Assembly (NCBI RefSeq): GCF_016862195.1
Contig: NZ_BOMM01000064.1
Span: forward strand, 1 to 64,000
Direction of reading: 5' to 3'
From: Paractinoplanes ferrugineus
Lineage (GTDB): Bacteria; Actinomycetota; Actinomycetes; Mycobacteriales; Micromonosporaceae
DNA: 64,000 bases
Part shown: positions 50,296-59,052 of the stretch, piece after piece
How the letters are laid out: each line of letters begins with the position of its first letter
Position numbering within the stretch: position 1 is the stretch's first letter
Notes under the pieces: generated by a model
Told to the model about the DNA's origin: nothing
The model's database searches: none
The model's input: only the letters and a program-made list of their open reading frames with translations
Program-made: the position numbers and the translations under genes

Positions 50296-51660
50296 ATGCG
50301 CCTGTCAGCACTTCCCCCGGCGGCCAGGCCGCGGCCACGTTCCCGCCCCCGCGCCGTCGCCACCGCGGTATCGCTGGTCCTGGCCCTCGTCGGCGCGACG
50401 CTCACCGGGCTCACGTTCGGCGCCTCGTCACCCGCCTTCGCCGCCACCACCGCCGGCTGCGGCAAGGCGCCCACGCTGACCAGCGGCGCGCGCACGCTGC
50501 AGAGCGGCGGGCAGAACCGGTCCTACATCCTGCGGATCCCGAACGGCTACGACCGGAACCGCCCGTACCGGCTGTTCTTCGGATTCCACTGGAACGGCGG
50601 CACGGCCAACGACGTGGACTCCGGCGGCTCCGACGGGGCCGTCTGGTCGTACTACGGGCAGCGGCAACTGGCCGGCGACAGCGCGATCTTCGTCGCGCCC
50701 CAGGGCAACGGCAACGGCTGGGCCAATCCGAACGGCCAGGACACCGCATTCGTCGACGACATGATCCGGGTGATCGAGAACGACCTGTGCGTCGACACCA
50801 CCCAGTTGTTCGCCCTCGGCTTCAGTTACGGCGGCGGGATGAGCTATGCGCTGGCGTGCGCCCGGGCCAACGTCTTCCGTGCGGTCGCGGTCTATTCCGG
50901 CGGGCAGCTCAGCGGGTGCGGCGGCGGTGCTCAGCCGATCGCGTACATGGGTGTCCACGGCATCGGCGACCCGGTGCTCAACATCTCGGCGGGCCGGTCC
51001 CTGCGCGACACGTTCGTGCGCGCCAACGGCTGCACCGCGCAGAGCCCACCGGAGCCGAGGCAGGGCAGCCTCACCCACATCGTCACCACGTACTCCGGAT
51101 GTCGCGCCGGATATCCGGTGGTCTGGGCCGCGTTCGACGGCGGGCACACCCCCGGCCCGGTGGACGGCGGCGGTGACAGCGGCGCTCGCACCTGGACCAA
51201 GAACGAGGTGTGGAAGTTCTTCAGCCAGTTCGCCGGCAGCACCCCGACCTCCGGGCCGACGTCCGGCCCGACCTCCGGGCCGACCTCCGGGCCCACGTCC
51301 GGCCCGACCTCCGCACCGCCCACGACCCCGCCGGCGGGCACCGCGGGCTGCCGGGTGACGGCGACGGTGAACGGCTGGAACAGCGGCCTGACCGAGAACC
51401 TGACCATCACCAACACCGGGAGCACGGCCCTCAACGGCTGGGCCCTGACCTTCACCCTGCCGGCCGGGCAGGCGATCACCAGCGCCTGGAACGCCTCCTA
51501 CACCCCGGCGTCGGGCCAGGTGACGGCCCGTAACGTCGCCTACAACGCCGCACTGGCCCCGAACGCGTCGGTCAGCATCGGCTTCCAGGCCACCCACACC
51601 GGCAACGCGGCGGCCCCGGCCGCGTTCGCGCTCAACGGCGCGGCCTGCGCCACAGCCTGA
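50296..51660 (+). CDS. Secreted CE1-type esterase (feruloyl/PHB-depolymerase-like) with CBM2
   Basis: A 454-residue exported alpha/beta-hydrolase. Signal peptide about 1-50 (cleavage after AFA), esterase domain about 52-315 with nucleophile S177 in GFSYGGGMS, preceding YILRIPNGYDRNRPYRLFFGFHWNGG, and VWAAFDGGHTPGP supplying the catalytic His. A Thr-Ser-Gly-Pro repeat linker follows, then CBM2 about 350-454 (GCRVTATVNGWNSGLTENLTI). The combination with CBM2 suggests a plant-wall esterase that removes feruloyl or acetyl groups rather than a polyhydroxybutyrate enzyme. TGGAGA precedes the ATG. It ends at a strong hairpin facing the cellulase gene. Confidence 0.87.
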   Translation: MRLSALPPAARPRPRSRPRAVATAVSLVLALVGATLTGLTFGASSPAFAATTAGCGKAPTLTSGARTLQSGGQNRSYILRIPNGYDRNRPYRLFFGFHWNGGTANDVDSGGSDGAVWSYYGQRQLAGDSAIFVAPQGNGNGWANPNGQDTAFVDDMIRVIENDLCVDTTQLFALGFSYGGGMSYALACARANVFRAVAVYSGGQLSGCGGGAQPIAYMGVHGIGDPVLNISAGRSLRDTFVRANGCTAQSPPEPRQGSLTHIVTTYSGCRAGYPVVWAAFDGGHTPGPVDGGGDSGARTWTKNEVWKFFSQFAGSTPTSGPTSGPTSGPTSGPTSGPTSAPPTTPPAGTAGCRVTATVNGWNSGLTENLTITNTGSTALNGWALTFTLPAGQAITSAWNASYTPASGQVTARNVAYNAALAPNASVSIGFQATHTGNAAAPAAFALNGAACATA

Positions 51661-51685
51661 CGACACCCGAGCGCCGGAAACGGCA

Positions 51686-51716
51686 CAGGGCCCGGAGCGT
51701 ACGGCTCCGGGCCCTG
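51686..51716. terminator. 13-bp perfect hairpin between convergent esterase and cellulase genes
   Basis: CAGGGCCCGGAGC (51686-51698) pairs perfectly with 51704-51716 around a 5-base loop. It begins 25 bases after the esterase stop and lies 34 bases before the cellulase stop, so it can act in both directions. Confidence 0.85.
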
Positions 51717-51750
51717 GACGGGTGACGTGGGTGTCGCCACCGATCAGGTG

Positions 51751-53304
51751 TTACGGGTTGACGGTGAGCAGGTGGGCCTTGAAGGCGGAACCGAAGGTCT
51801 CGGTCGGCGTCCCGTTCCAGTCGAGGATCAGGTCGTTACCGCTGGAGCCGCAGACGCCCCACGGGTTCCAGGTCCACGCGAGGTAGCCCACGCCGTTCTG
51901 ATCCGCCCAGTTCATGACCTTGTCGATGTAGTCGTGCGCACAGGTGTCCTGGCCGATCTCGCCGGCCACGACCGGCACCTTGGCGGCCACCGCCCCGATG
52001 GTCCGGTCCCAGCACGCGGTGTCGACGCAGCCGTTGAAGTTGTACGTGTGCCACGACGCCATCAGGTTGCCGGTCGGGTCGACCGGCTTGTAGGCCAGCC
52101 ACTGCGACAGGTCGTTGGTCCAGGTCAGGCCGGCGCTCATGACCACGTTCGTGGCCCCGGTCGCGCGGACCGCGTCGAGCAGGTCCTGCATGCCGGCGAC
52201 CTCGTAGGTGATGCCGGTGCAGGTGCCGCCGTCCCGCAGGCAGGTCCACTCGGCGGCGGGGTTGGCCCAGTTGTCGGGACCGTCCGGCCAGGGCTCGTTG
52301 AACAGGTCGAAGATCACCGCGTTGTTGCCCTTGAACATGGTGGCCACGCCGGTCCAGAACTGCGGCGCGTACTGCATGTCGGGCATCGGCTTCTGGCAGG
52401 TGGCGGCGACGTCCGCGCAGGCGGAGATGTTGCCGGTGTACTGCCCGTGGGTCCAGTGCAGGTCGATGATCGGCGTGATCCCGTTGGCGACGAGCGCGTC
52501 GGCGTAGGCCTTGACCTCCTTCTGGTAGGCGGGCCCGCTGGGCGAGCCGCCGAGGCCGAGCCAGCAGTCCTCGTTGAGCGGGATGCGCACCACGTGGATG
52601 TTCCACGCCTTCATGGCGTCGATCCCGGCCTGGTCGACCGGGCTGCCGTCCCACATGCCCTTGCCCTGGATGCAGGCGAACTCGCCGCTGGAGCGGTTGA
52701 CGCCGAGCAGCCGGTAGGTCTTGCCGGCCGAGGTGACCAGCTTGTTGCCGGCGACGTGCAGCTGCGGGGCGGCACCACCGGTCGGCGGGGTCGTCGGCGG
52801 CGTGGTGGGCGGGGTCGTCGGTGCGGTGGTCGGCGGCGTGGTGGGCGGGGAGGTCGGCAGCGTGCTCGGCGGCTGGGTCGGCGGGGTGGTGATGCCGCCG
52901 GTGCACCGGATGCCGTTGACGCTGAACGAGGCCGGGATCGGGTTGGCGCCGGACCAGTCGGCCAGGAAGCCGAGCGAGGACACGGTGCCGCCGGTGGCGA
53001 CGGCTCCGTTGTAGGACAGGCTGGCCGCGGTGACGTGGGCGCCGGCCTGGGTCCAGGCGGCGTTCCAGCCCTGGGTCACCTTCTGTGCCGTGTTCGGGAA
53101 GTCGAATTCCAGTTTCCAGCTGGTCAGCGGATCACCCAGGTTGGTGAAGCTGACACTGCCCTGGAATCCGCCCTGCCATTGGCTGGTCACGGTGTAGCTG
53201 GCGGAACAGCCGGTGGTGGCGGCCGATGCGGTGGACACCGCCACGGTACCTGCGACTAACAGGCCGGCCGCCGCGGTTGCCACGAGGGCAACGCGGTGTT
53301 TCAT
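51751..53304 (-). CDS. Secreted GH5 cellulase with N-terminal CBM2
   Basis: A 517-residue exported endoglucanase-like enzyme. Signal peptide about 1-29, CBM2 about 31-133 (CSASYTVTSQWQGGFQGSVSF), a Pro-Thr linker (TPPTTPPTT repeats) to about 178, then the GH5 barrel to the end. Catalytic residues: acid/base E337 (LFNEPWP) and nucleophile E449 (AGEIGQD). Other barrel landmarks are LLGVNRSSGEFACIQGKG, VVRIPLNEDCWLGLGG, IDLHWTHGQY and SWHTYNFNGCVD. The start at 53304 is behind AGGAGGAG; the longer frame passes through the CebR box and is not coding. Control by CebR (cellobiose-responsive repressor in Streptomyces) is strongly suggested. Confidence 0.94.
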   Translation of the reverse strand: MKHRVALVATAAAGLLVAGTVAVSTASAATTGCSASYTVTSQWQGGFQGSVSFTNLGDPLTSWKLEFDFPNTAQKVTQGWNAAWTQAGAHVTAASLSYNGAVATGGTVSSLGFLADWSGANPIPASFSVNGIRCTGGITTPPTQPPSTLPTSPPTTPPTTAPTTPPTTPPTTPPTGGAAPQLHVAGNKLVTSAGKTYRLLGVNRSSGEFACIQGKGMWDGSPVDQAGIDAMKAWNIHVVRIPLNEDCWLGLGGSPSGPAYQKEVKAYADALVANGITPIIDLHWTHGQYTGNISACADVAATCQKPMPDMQYAPQFWTGVATMFKGNNAVIFDLFNEPWPDGPDNWANPAAEWTCLRDGGTCTGITYEVAGMQDLLDAVRATGATNVVMSAGLTWTNDLSQWLAYKPVDPTGNLMASWHTYNFNGCVDTACWDRTIGAVAAKVPVVAGEIGQDTCAHDYIDKVMNWADQNGVGYLAWTWNPWGVCGSSGNDLILDWNGTPTETFGSAFKAHLLTVNP

Positions 53305-53333
53305 GAGGTTCTCCTCCTCTGGGGACAGCGACT

Positions 53334-53347
53334 TGGGAGCGCTCCCA
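53334..53347. promoter_or_regulatory. CebR operator (perfect 14-bp palindrome)
   Basis: TGGGAGCGCTCCCA lies 30 bases before the cellulase start. This is the exact CebR-binding sequence known from Streptomyces and other actinobacteria, where cello-oligosaccharides relieve repression. A CebR gene is not in this window. Confidence 0.92.
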
Positions 53348-53377
53348 TCAGAGTCCGGCATCTTTCTTAGTTAAGTC

Positions 53378-53386
53378 AAGATATTG
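53378..53386. promoter_or_regulatory. AAGATATTG element between ROK regulator and cellulase genes
   Basis: The 9-mer AAGATATTG occurs here and at 54673-54681 upstream of the ROK gene, in short AT-rich islands. Here it is preceded by CTTAGTTAAGTC, giving a partly symmetrical CTT...AAG stretch. ROK regulators often bind such AT-rich sites; the link is inferred. Confidence 0.35.
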
Positions 53387-53404
53387 ATGGTCGCGAGCCC
53401 GGAC

Positions 53405-54583
53405 TCAGCCGCGCATCGCCGACTGCAGGACGAGCGCGGCGGCCCCGGTCGCCGAAGCGGTGGCGGCGGCCAGGGACACCGTGACCGACACGGACCGGTG
53501 CCACGTGCGCGCGTCCGCCGCGGCCAGCCGGGCGCTGATCGCCGGCCCGTAGACGAACGAGGCGGCGGCGAAGCCCGGCCCGGTGAGCACGAGCAGATCC
53601 ACGTCGACCAGGTTGACCAGCGACTCGGCGGCGGCGGCCAGATAGCGCGCCGACTCCTCGAGCAGGGCGCGGCAGGCGGGCGCACCGGCCCGGGCCGCCC
53701 GGGCGACGGCGGCGAACTCGGCGGTCGTGCTGCGCCGGGCGCTCGCGTCCAGCGCCGCCTCGTCGGCCGCGGCCGGATCGGCCAGGGCGGCCTCGACCAC
53801 CACCTGCGGGCCGGCCAGAGCCTCCAGGCAACCGCGGCTGCCGCACCAGCACGGCGGCCCGTCGATCTGCAGGCAGAGGTGCCCGAACTCGCCGGCGTTG
53901 GCGTGCCGGCCCCGCAGCGCCACGCCGTCGAGCACGATGCCGGCGCCGATGCCGCCGCCCATGTAGAGCGCGGCGAACGAGCGGGCCGCCGCCACCCGTG
54001 CCACCCAGTACTCCCCCACCGCGGCGGCGGTGGCGTCGTTCTCCAGCAGCACCGGCCAGCCGGTCGCCTCGGCGAGGCGCCTGTCGAGGTGCTCTCCGTA
54101 GCGGCCCCAGCCGGGTGAGATGCCGGGCCGTACCCGCGGACCGGCCCAGACCAGGCCGATGCCGAGGCAGCGGGCGCGGTCGATGCCGGAGCCGTCGACC
54201 AGGCCGCCGATGTCGGCGACCAGGCGGCGCACGATGGCGTCGGCATCGAGACCGGCCAGGGTGGGCCGGGTCATCCGGGAGATGATCCCGCCGGTCTGCC
54301 CGGTCAGCACATAGGTGGTGCCGTCGTCGTCCAGGTGCGCGCCGACGGCGATCCGGGCGGCCGGGTCGAGGCGCAGCATCGTGCGCGGCTTGCCCCCGGT
54401 CGGGGTGCGGCCGGTCTCGACCACGAGCCCCTCGTCGAGCAGCCGGCGCACGGTGGTGGAGACGGAGGCCTCGGTGAGTCCGGTCATCGCGGACAGCTCC
54501 ACCCGGCTCAGCGGCTCGGCGGCCCGGATCGCGTCCAGGATGGCCGCGCGGGCGCCGTTGCGGCGGCCCCGGCCACCGTTCAC
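53405..54583 (-). CDS. ROK-family transcriptional regulator
   Basis: A 392-residue repressor. N-terminal winged helix about 8-65 (ARAAILDAIRAAEPLSRVELSAMTGLTEASVSTTVRRLLDEGLVVE), then a ROK sugar-binding domain. The latter has LYMGGGIGAGIVLDG (phosphate loop), the HANAGEFGHLCL segment and the zinc site CWCGSRGCLE. Sugar kinases of the family keep a catalytic Asp in ENDATAAA; here LLENDATAAAVGEY is present, but a regulator HTH makes a sensor role more likely. It sits directly upstream of the cellulase gene on the same strand. Its own promoter region is shared with the divergent LacI-like gene. Confidence 0.9.
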   Translation of the reverse strand: MNGGRGRRNGARAAILDAIRAAEPLSRVELSAMTGLTEASVSTTVRRLLDEGLVVETGRTPTGGKPRTMLRLDPAARIAVGAHLDDDGTTYVLTGQTGGIISRMTRPTLAGLDADAIVRRLVADIGGLVDGSGIDRARCLGIGLVWAGPRVRPGISPGWGRYGEHLDRRLAEATGWPVLLENDATAAAVGEYWVARVAAARSFAALYMGGGIGAGIVLDGVALRGRHANAGEFGHLCLQIDGPPCWCGSRGCLEALAGPQVVVEAALADPAAADEAALDASARRSTTAEFAAVARAARAGAPACRALLEESARYLAAAAESLVNLVDVDLLVLTGPGFAAASFVYGPAISARLAAADARTWHRSVSVTVSLAAATASATGAAALVLQSAMRG

Positions 54584-54672
54584 GCTGCCGCCTCCGCGTC
54601 ACCGGCGACCGGGCTCGGCCGGAACGTGCCGCCCGTCGTCCGCGCGCCGTTGACGACTTCGTTCATCTGCCT

Positions 54673-54681
54673 AAGATATTG
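54673..54681. promoter_or_regulatory. AAGATATTG element between ROK and LacI-like genes
   Basis: Second copy of the 9-mer seen at 53378-53386, lying about 90 bases upstream of the ROK start and about 107 bases before the LacI-like start. It could be an autoregulatory ROK site. Confidence 0.35.
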
Positions 54682-54787
54682 GATCGACGGCCATCGGTGA
54701 ATGCCCCGCTCGAGGTGGAGCCGCGACGACAGGAGCGGTCCCCGTGCCCGAGACGACAACCCCCGCCGCGCCGGCGGTGACCCGCTG

Positions 54788-55633
54788 ATGTCGGGCACCA
54801 TCGGACTCGTCCTCACCGCCACCCTCGCACCACGGGTCGGTGTCGAGCCGTTCTTCATCGACCTGGTCGCCGGCCTCGAGGACGTGCTGATGCCGGCCGG
54901 TGGCATGGTGCTCCTGCTGGTCGTCGAGGACACCGCCGAGGAGCTGGCCACCTACGAACGCTGGGCGGCCGACCGGACCGTCGACGCGGTGGTCGTGGTC
55001 AACCTCGTGCACGGTGACGCCCGCCCGGCCCGGCTGGTCGCCCTGGGCCTGCCCGCCGTCCTCGCCGGCCGCTGCCCCGGGCCGGCCGGGCTGAGCAGCG
55101 TGGTCGCCGACAACGCGGGCGCGATCCGGGCCGCGATGAAGCTGCTCGCCGGGCTCGGCCACCACACCATCGGCCGGGTCAGCGGACCCGCCGCGCTGCT
55201 GCACACCGCCGAGCGTACGGCCGAGATGCGCGCCTGCGCGCAACGGCTGCGCGTCGGCGTGCGCATCGTCGAGGCCGATTACAGCGCCGAGGCCGGCGTC
55301 CGCGCCGCCCGCCGGCTGCTCGCCGGCCCCGAGCCGCTCACCGCGATCGTCTTCGACAACGACGTGATGGCGGTAGCCGCCGAGGAGGATCTGGTGCGCT
55401 CCGGCGTGGCCGTGCCGGACCAGGTCAGCCTGCTCGCGGGGGACGACTCGACGCTGTGTGAGCTGGCGATGCCGCCGCTGTCGGCGATGAGCATCGACGT
55501 GCACGAACACGGCGTCACGCTCGGCCGGGCCGTGCTGGACGTGCTCGACGGCGAACCGCACCGCGTCTATCCCGGCCCGCCGATCCAGGTCCGTCTGCGG
55601 GCCAGCACCGGCCCGGCCCCGTCCGCCGGCTGA
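54788..55633 (+). CDS. LacI-type sensor domain protein lacking the DNA-binding domain
   Basis: A 281-residue protein that matches only the C-terminal periplasmic-binding-like domain of LacI regulators: SGTIGLVLTATLAPR at the start, VDAVVVVNLVHG, GLPAVLAGRC, VVADNAGAIRAAMKLLAGLGHHTIG, TAIVFDNDVMAVAAEEDLVRSGVAVPDQVSLLAGDDS and a final strand ending near VRLRAS. The usual HTH of ~60 residues is absent. A short frame (54744-54788, GTG start behind AGGAG, beginning MPETTTPAAP) ends in TGA overlapping this ATG, but it is in a different frame. So the gene may have lost its HTH and frame, or evolved as a coupled sensor. It is divergent from the ROK regulator. Confidence 0.75.
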   Translation: MSGTIGLVLTATLAPRVGVEPFFIDLVAGLEDVLMPAGGMVLLLVVEDTAEELATYERWAADRTVDAVVVVNLVHGDARPARLVALGLPAVLAGRCPGPAGLSSVVADNAGAIRAAMKLLAGLGHHTIGRVSGPAALLHTAERTAEMRACAQRLRVGVRIVEADYSAEAGVRAARRLLAGPEPLTAIVFDNDVMAVAAEEDLVRSGVAVPDQVSLLAGDDSTLCELAMPPLSAMSIDVHEHGVTLGRAVLDVLDGEPHRVYPGPPIQVRLRASTGPAPSAG

Positions 55634-55645
55634 CCGATCGGCCGA

Positions 55646-55693
55646 CGCGGGGTGGCCCGCCGCGTCCTCGGGGACACGGCGGGCCACCCCGCG
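55646..55693. terminator. 17-bp perfect hairpin between convergent genes
   Basis: CGCGGGGTGGCCCGCCG (55646-55662) pairs perfectly with 55677-55693 around a 14-base loop, 12 bases after the LacI-like stop and 12 bases from the end of the DUF1996 gene. A bidirectional terminator is likely. Confidence 0.85.
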
Positions 55694-55705
55694 GACGCGG
55701 TGCGC

Positions 55706-57553
55706 TCAGGCGCAGTTCTTGCCCTTGTTGAGGCAGGCGGCGATGCGCTGCATGGTCTGGACGGAGTTGACGTTGACGAAGTCGTTGTGATCGGAGAACG
55801 GGTTGTGGTTCTCCTCCGGGAAGGAGTCCAGCGCGTACTGTCCCTTGGCCTGCACGTCCTGCGGGATGTCGTAGGAGATGGTGATGCGCAGCTGCGGGAT
55901 GGCGACGAAGCCCGACTGGCAGGCGCCGGTCTTCTTGTCGGCGAAGGCCAGGTGGGCGCGGTGGTTGGCGCTGTCGGTGTTCTTGCCGTCCCAGCAGCCC
56001 GGGAAGTCCTGCACCCGCTGGACCTGGCTGCCTTGCGGGCAGATCGGGTATTTGTCGGAGAGCCGGTCGGTGAAGCCGGAACAGGTCCAGGTGGCGCGGG
56101 CGTTGGCCGGGCCGCGGCTGGTGGGCTTGGCGTCCCCGGTCAGCGCGCGCAGGAACTTCGGCATGGGGACGACCTTGCTGGTGGCGTTGCCCCGGTACTC
56201 GATGAGCACCTTCGCGGGACGGACGATCCCGCCGGTGTTGTTGGGCAGCTCCAGGTTGGGGCCCTGCGGGTCGGGCAGCGCGGTGCCGCTCGGTGCGGGT
56301 GTCGCGCCGCCACCGTTCTGGCCGCCACCGTTCTGCCCGCCACCGTTCTGCCCGCCACCGTTCTGGCCGCCACCGTTCTGGCCGCCACCGTTCTGGCCGC
56401 CACCGTTCTGGGCGTTGCCGTCGACGGTGCAGGCGGCCAATTTCGCCAGGCCCTGCGGTCGGGGGCCGGTGCGGCCGATCGCGATGGCGATCCGGTCGAG
56501 GACGGCGGTGCGCTTGGCCTTCAGCGGACCGAGAATGGCGTTGTCGACGAAGTCGGGGCCGCCCTGGCCGCGGGTGGTGACCAGGCGCTGGTTGGCCTCG
56601 GAGATCTGCCGGTCCAGTTCGGCGAGGCTCCGATTGACCTCGTCGAGCGCCGACGAGGGCACCCCGGGCAGGTTCGCCCGGACGCCGGGGCACCGCACGC
56701 TCGGGTTGGCCACCGAGCCGGCCTTGGTGGACGCGGTGTGGCCGCTGTGCGTGCCGGCGTGGATCCCGTCGTAGCTGACGTCGCACTCGGTGAGCGACAC
56801 CATGCTCGCGGGCTGACGACCACCGGCGGCCCGGATCATGTCACCGATCTGCGAGATGGCGGCCGCCCGCCGGGTTCGCAGCCCGTCGAGCACCTGGTTG
56901 TTGAGCCGCACGTCGACCCCGCGGGTGGCCAGCACCCGCCGGCCCGCCGACACGGTCAGCTGGTCCAGGTCGGCGAGCAACCGGTCGACCTTCGCCTTGG
57001 CGGCCGCCGGAACGGCCGGGAGCCGGTCGCGGACCGACGGGCAGACCACCGTTCCGGACGTGGTGGACAGCGCCTGCTGAACCGAGTTGTCCCCGGCCCG
57101 CACCGAGCGGTCGATCCGCACCACCGGCCAGAAGTAGGACGACTTGTCGCCGTTGCGGCAGGTGGTTCCGGACGCGTCGAGGTCGGCGTCGGAGGAGTTG
57201 GCGGTGATGGCCAGGTTCCCGACGAAGTCGTGGACGTGCTCGGCACCGTTCTTGATGCCCGGCTGAGCGACCGGGTTGTCCGGGCTGAACTTGCCGTTGC
57301 CGTTCGTGCCGCAGTTCACGAAGAACCGGCCGCGGGAGGCGTCGCGCCCCGGCCGGGGGGTGACGACGTTGGCGGCGACCCGCTGGATGGGCACGAACTG
57401 CGAAAGGCTGGTGGCCGCGTCCGCGGTGCCCTTACCGCCGCCCGACACGAAGGTGACGGTCAACACGCCGGCCGCGGCGAGGGCGGTGCCGGCGGCGAGG
57501 ATTCGGACCAGGGTGGATTTTTTCGGCACCGGACGCCGGTATCGAGCTTTCAT
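55706..57553 (-). CDS. Secreted DUF1996 protein with duplicated helical insert and NGGGQ repeats
   Basis: A 615-residue exported protein. A basic N-terminus and hydrophobic segment (about 16-38) act as signal or anchor. The DUF1996 core (PF09362) is split. The first part holds FVNCGTNGNGKFSPDNP, GAEHVHDFVGN and SSYFWPVVR. The last part (about 440-615) holds VPMPKFLRALTGDAK, DFPGCWDGKN, NHRAHLAFAD and DSFPEENHNPFSDHNDFVN. Between them lie two similar helical units (about 171-248 and 288-365), both starting CPxVRxxLPxVP and ending in an RxAxxxxI helix. They are followed by seven Asn-Gly-rich NGGGQ repeats. The family includes secreted fungal and bacterial proteins of largely unknown role. It follows a beta-propeller gene by 58 bases. 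Confidence 0.85.
   Translation of the reverse strand: MKARYRRPVPKKSTLVRILAAGTALAAAGVLTVTFVSGGGKGTADAATSLSQFVPIQRVAANVVTPRPGRDASRGRFFVNCGTNGNGKFSPDNPVAQPGIKNGAEHVHDFVGNLAITANSSDADLDASGTTCRNGDKSSYFWPVVRIDRSVRAGDNSVQQALSTTSGTVVCPSVRDRLPAVPAAAKAKVDRLLADLDQLTVSAGRRVLATRGVDVRLNNQVLDGLRTRRAAAISQIGDMIRAAGGRQPASMVSLTECDVSYDGIHAGTHSGHTASTKAGSVANPSVRCPGVRANLPGVPSSALDEVNRSLAELDRQISEANQRLVTTRGQGGPDFVDNAILGPLKAKRTAVLDRIAIAIGRTGPRPQGLAKLAACTVDGNAQNGGGQNGGGQNGGGQNGGGQNGGGQNGGGQNGGGATPAPSGTALPDPQGPNLELPNNTGGIVRPAKVLIEYRGNATSKVVPMPKFLRALTGDAKPTSRGPANARATWTCSGFTDRLSDKYPICPQGSQVQRVQDFPGCWDGKNTDSANHRAHLAFADKKTGACQSGFVAIPQLRITISYDIPQDVQAKGQYALDSFPEENHNPFSDHNDFVNVNSVQTMQRIAACLNKGKNCA
56308..56410 (-). repeat. Seven 15-bp units encoding NGGGQ
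   Basis: Units of 15 bases (G/CCCGCCACCGTTCTG on the + strand) repeat seven times with only a first-base variant (GCC or CCC). Near-identity at DNA level suggests recent slippage. It lies inside the DUF1996 gene and is in frame. Confidence 0.9.
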
Positions 57554-57611
57554 TTTCGCACTCCTCCATCAAGGGAACATCGATAGCGACTCGAGCAGTT
57601 CAGGACCCGCC

Positions 57612-58871
57612 TCACCAGGCGACGATGCCCTCCATGCCGGACCCGTTCGCGAACACCGGCAAGCCTTTGTCCAGGGTGGACACCAGGGTCAGGGCGCCGT
57701 CGCCGCCGACGCGGAAACCCTCGACGGTTCCGGCCAGCGTGTTCTGGACGTACAGCAATTTGCCGTCGGCCGTGGCGGCCAGGTCGATCGGACCGGCGCC
57801 GGGGGCCCGAGCGGCGTCCTTGGCCGCCGCGGCGACCTCCTTGACGGCGGCCGCGCCACCGGCGGCGGCGATCACACCGTCCTTGCCACCGATCGAGACC
57901 CGGCCGCCGGCGTCGACGCTGTAGACGCTGAGCGTCGAGCTGCCCGGGTTCGTGCCGTAGAAGAACTTCCCGGCCGGTGCGATCCAGCACAGCACCTGCT
58001 GACCCGATTGGACGGACCGGGAGATGACGTCGAGCTTTCCGTCGCGCCGCAGCGAGTACGACGTGACACCGGACTTCGCGGCCTCCGTGACCAGCAGATG
58101 CCCACCGCGGTCGAAGACGAACGAGAACGGGACGTCACCGGCCGAGCGGGTCGACACCGACTTGGCGGACAGCCGGCCTTGCCGGTCGACGCCGAACACC
58201 TCGATGGTGTTGGCGCTCTTGGTGGTGACCAGCAGGTGCGTGCCGTCGGGGCTGAAGCCGACCTGCGGGGGCGAGGCGGTGAACAGGGGCACCGCGTCGT
58301 TGGTGACGCCGAGCTCGCGAGTGGATCGGCTGATCCGGCGCAGGCCGTCGGGGGTGATCCGGAAACCGGTCACGTTCGTCTTGCCGCCCGCGTTGAGCAC
58401 GTACACGTTCTCCCCGGACACCGCGATGCTGGTGGGGAACTGCCCGCCCGAGGAGACGGTCCGCGGGTCGGTGAGCCGGTCCCCGCGCACCTGGAACGAG
58501 GTGACCGAGTTGCTGCCCGCGTTCACCACCAGCATCCGGCGGTGCGCCCGGTCGAAGACCAGCGACTCCTGCGAGGCCAGCGGGTCGAACGGGTTGTCCT
58601 TCTGCGCCCCGCCCCGGCCCCCGGTCCGGAACTCACCGGCCGGGCTGAGCTTGCCCTCGGCGGACCGGCGGAAGGCAAGCACCGAGTTGTGCCGCGGGTC
58701 GTTCGACTGCACGAACACCATGCCGCCGGCGTCGCGCCCGGCACCGGCCGGCCGGCCGTGGCCGGGAGTCTTGTGGCCGGGGGTCTCGTGGGCGGAGGCG
58801 ATGCCTGTGGAAACCGCACCTCCGGTGATCAGAACAGCGACAGCGCACAGGACACCGGTTCGCCTACGCAT
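57612..58871 (-). CDS. Secreted lactonase/YVTN-type beta-propeller protein
   Basis: A 419-residue exported beta-propeller of the 6-phosphogluconolactonase-like group (PF10282). Signal peptide about 1-27 (cleavage after ASA), short His/Gly/Pro-rich linker, then repeated blades of about 45-50 residues with [66 protein letters not shown] and [14 protein letters not shown] patterns. The export signal makes the cytoplasmic pentose-phosphate role unlikely; secreted members have unknown roles. It is probably co-transcribed with the DUF1996 gene 58 bases downstream. Confidence 0.87.
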   Translation of the reverse strand: MRRRTGVLCAVAVLITGGAVSTGIASAHETPGHKTPGHGRPAGAGRDAGGMVFVQSNDPRHNSVLAFRRSAEGKLSPAGEFRTGGRGGAQKDNPFDPLASQESLVFDRAHRRMLVVNAGSNSVTSFQVRGDRLTDPRTVSSGGQFPTSIAVSGENVYVLNAGGKTNVTGFRITPDGLRRISRSTRELGVTNDAVPLFTASPPQVGFSPDGTHLLVTTKSANTIEVFGVDRQGRLSAKSVSTRSAGDVPFSFVFDRGGHLLVTEAAKSGVTSYSLRRDGKLDVISRSVQSGQQVLCWIAPAGKFFYGTNPGSSTLSVYSVDAGGRVSIGGKDGVIAAAGGAAAVKEVAAAAKDAARAPGAGPIDLAATADGKLLYVQNTLAGTVEGFRVGGDGALTLVSTLDKGLPVFANGSGMEGIVAW

Positions 58872-59052
58872 TCCCTACCTCCAGCATGTGAGCAGTGGTC
58901 GCCGGGCAGTACGGGGCCTGCCGGGTGCATCGCTCAAGCCCCGGCGGGGCGGTAAGAATTCGGTAATCTCCGGTAACCACCGCCCACCGAGCCGGTCAGG
59001 ACATATAACTAGGGCAGCCGGGTCAGTCCGCCGAGCGGTGACGGAGGGGGCA

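Noticed and set aside
56308-56410. Regularly spaced repeats resembling a CRISPR array
   Set aside because: The 15-base units are contiguous, in frame and encode NGGGQ; there are no spacers and no cas genes.
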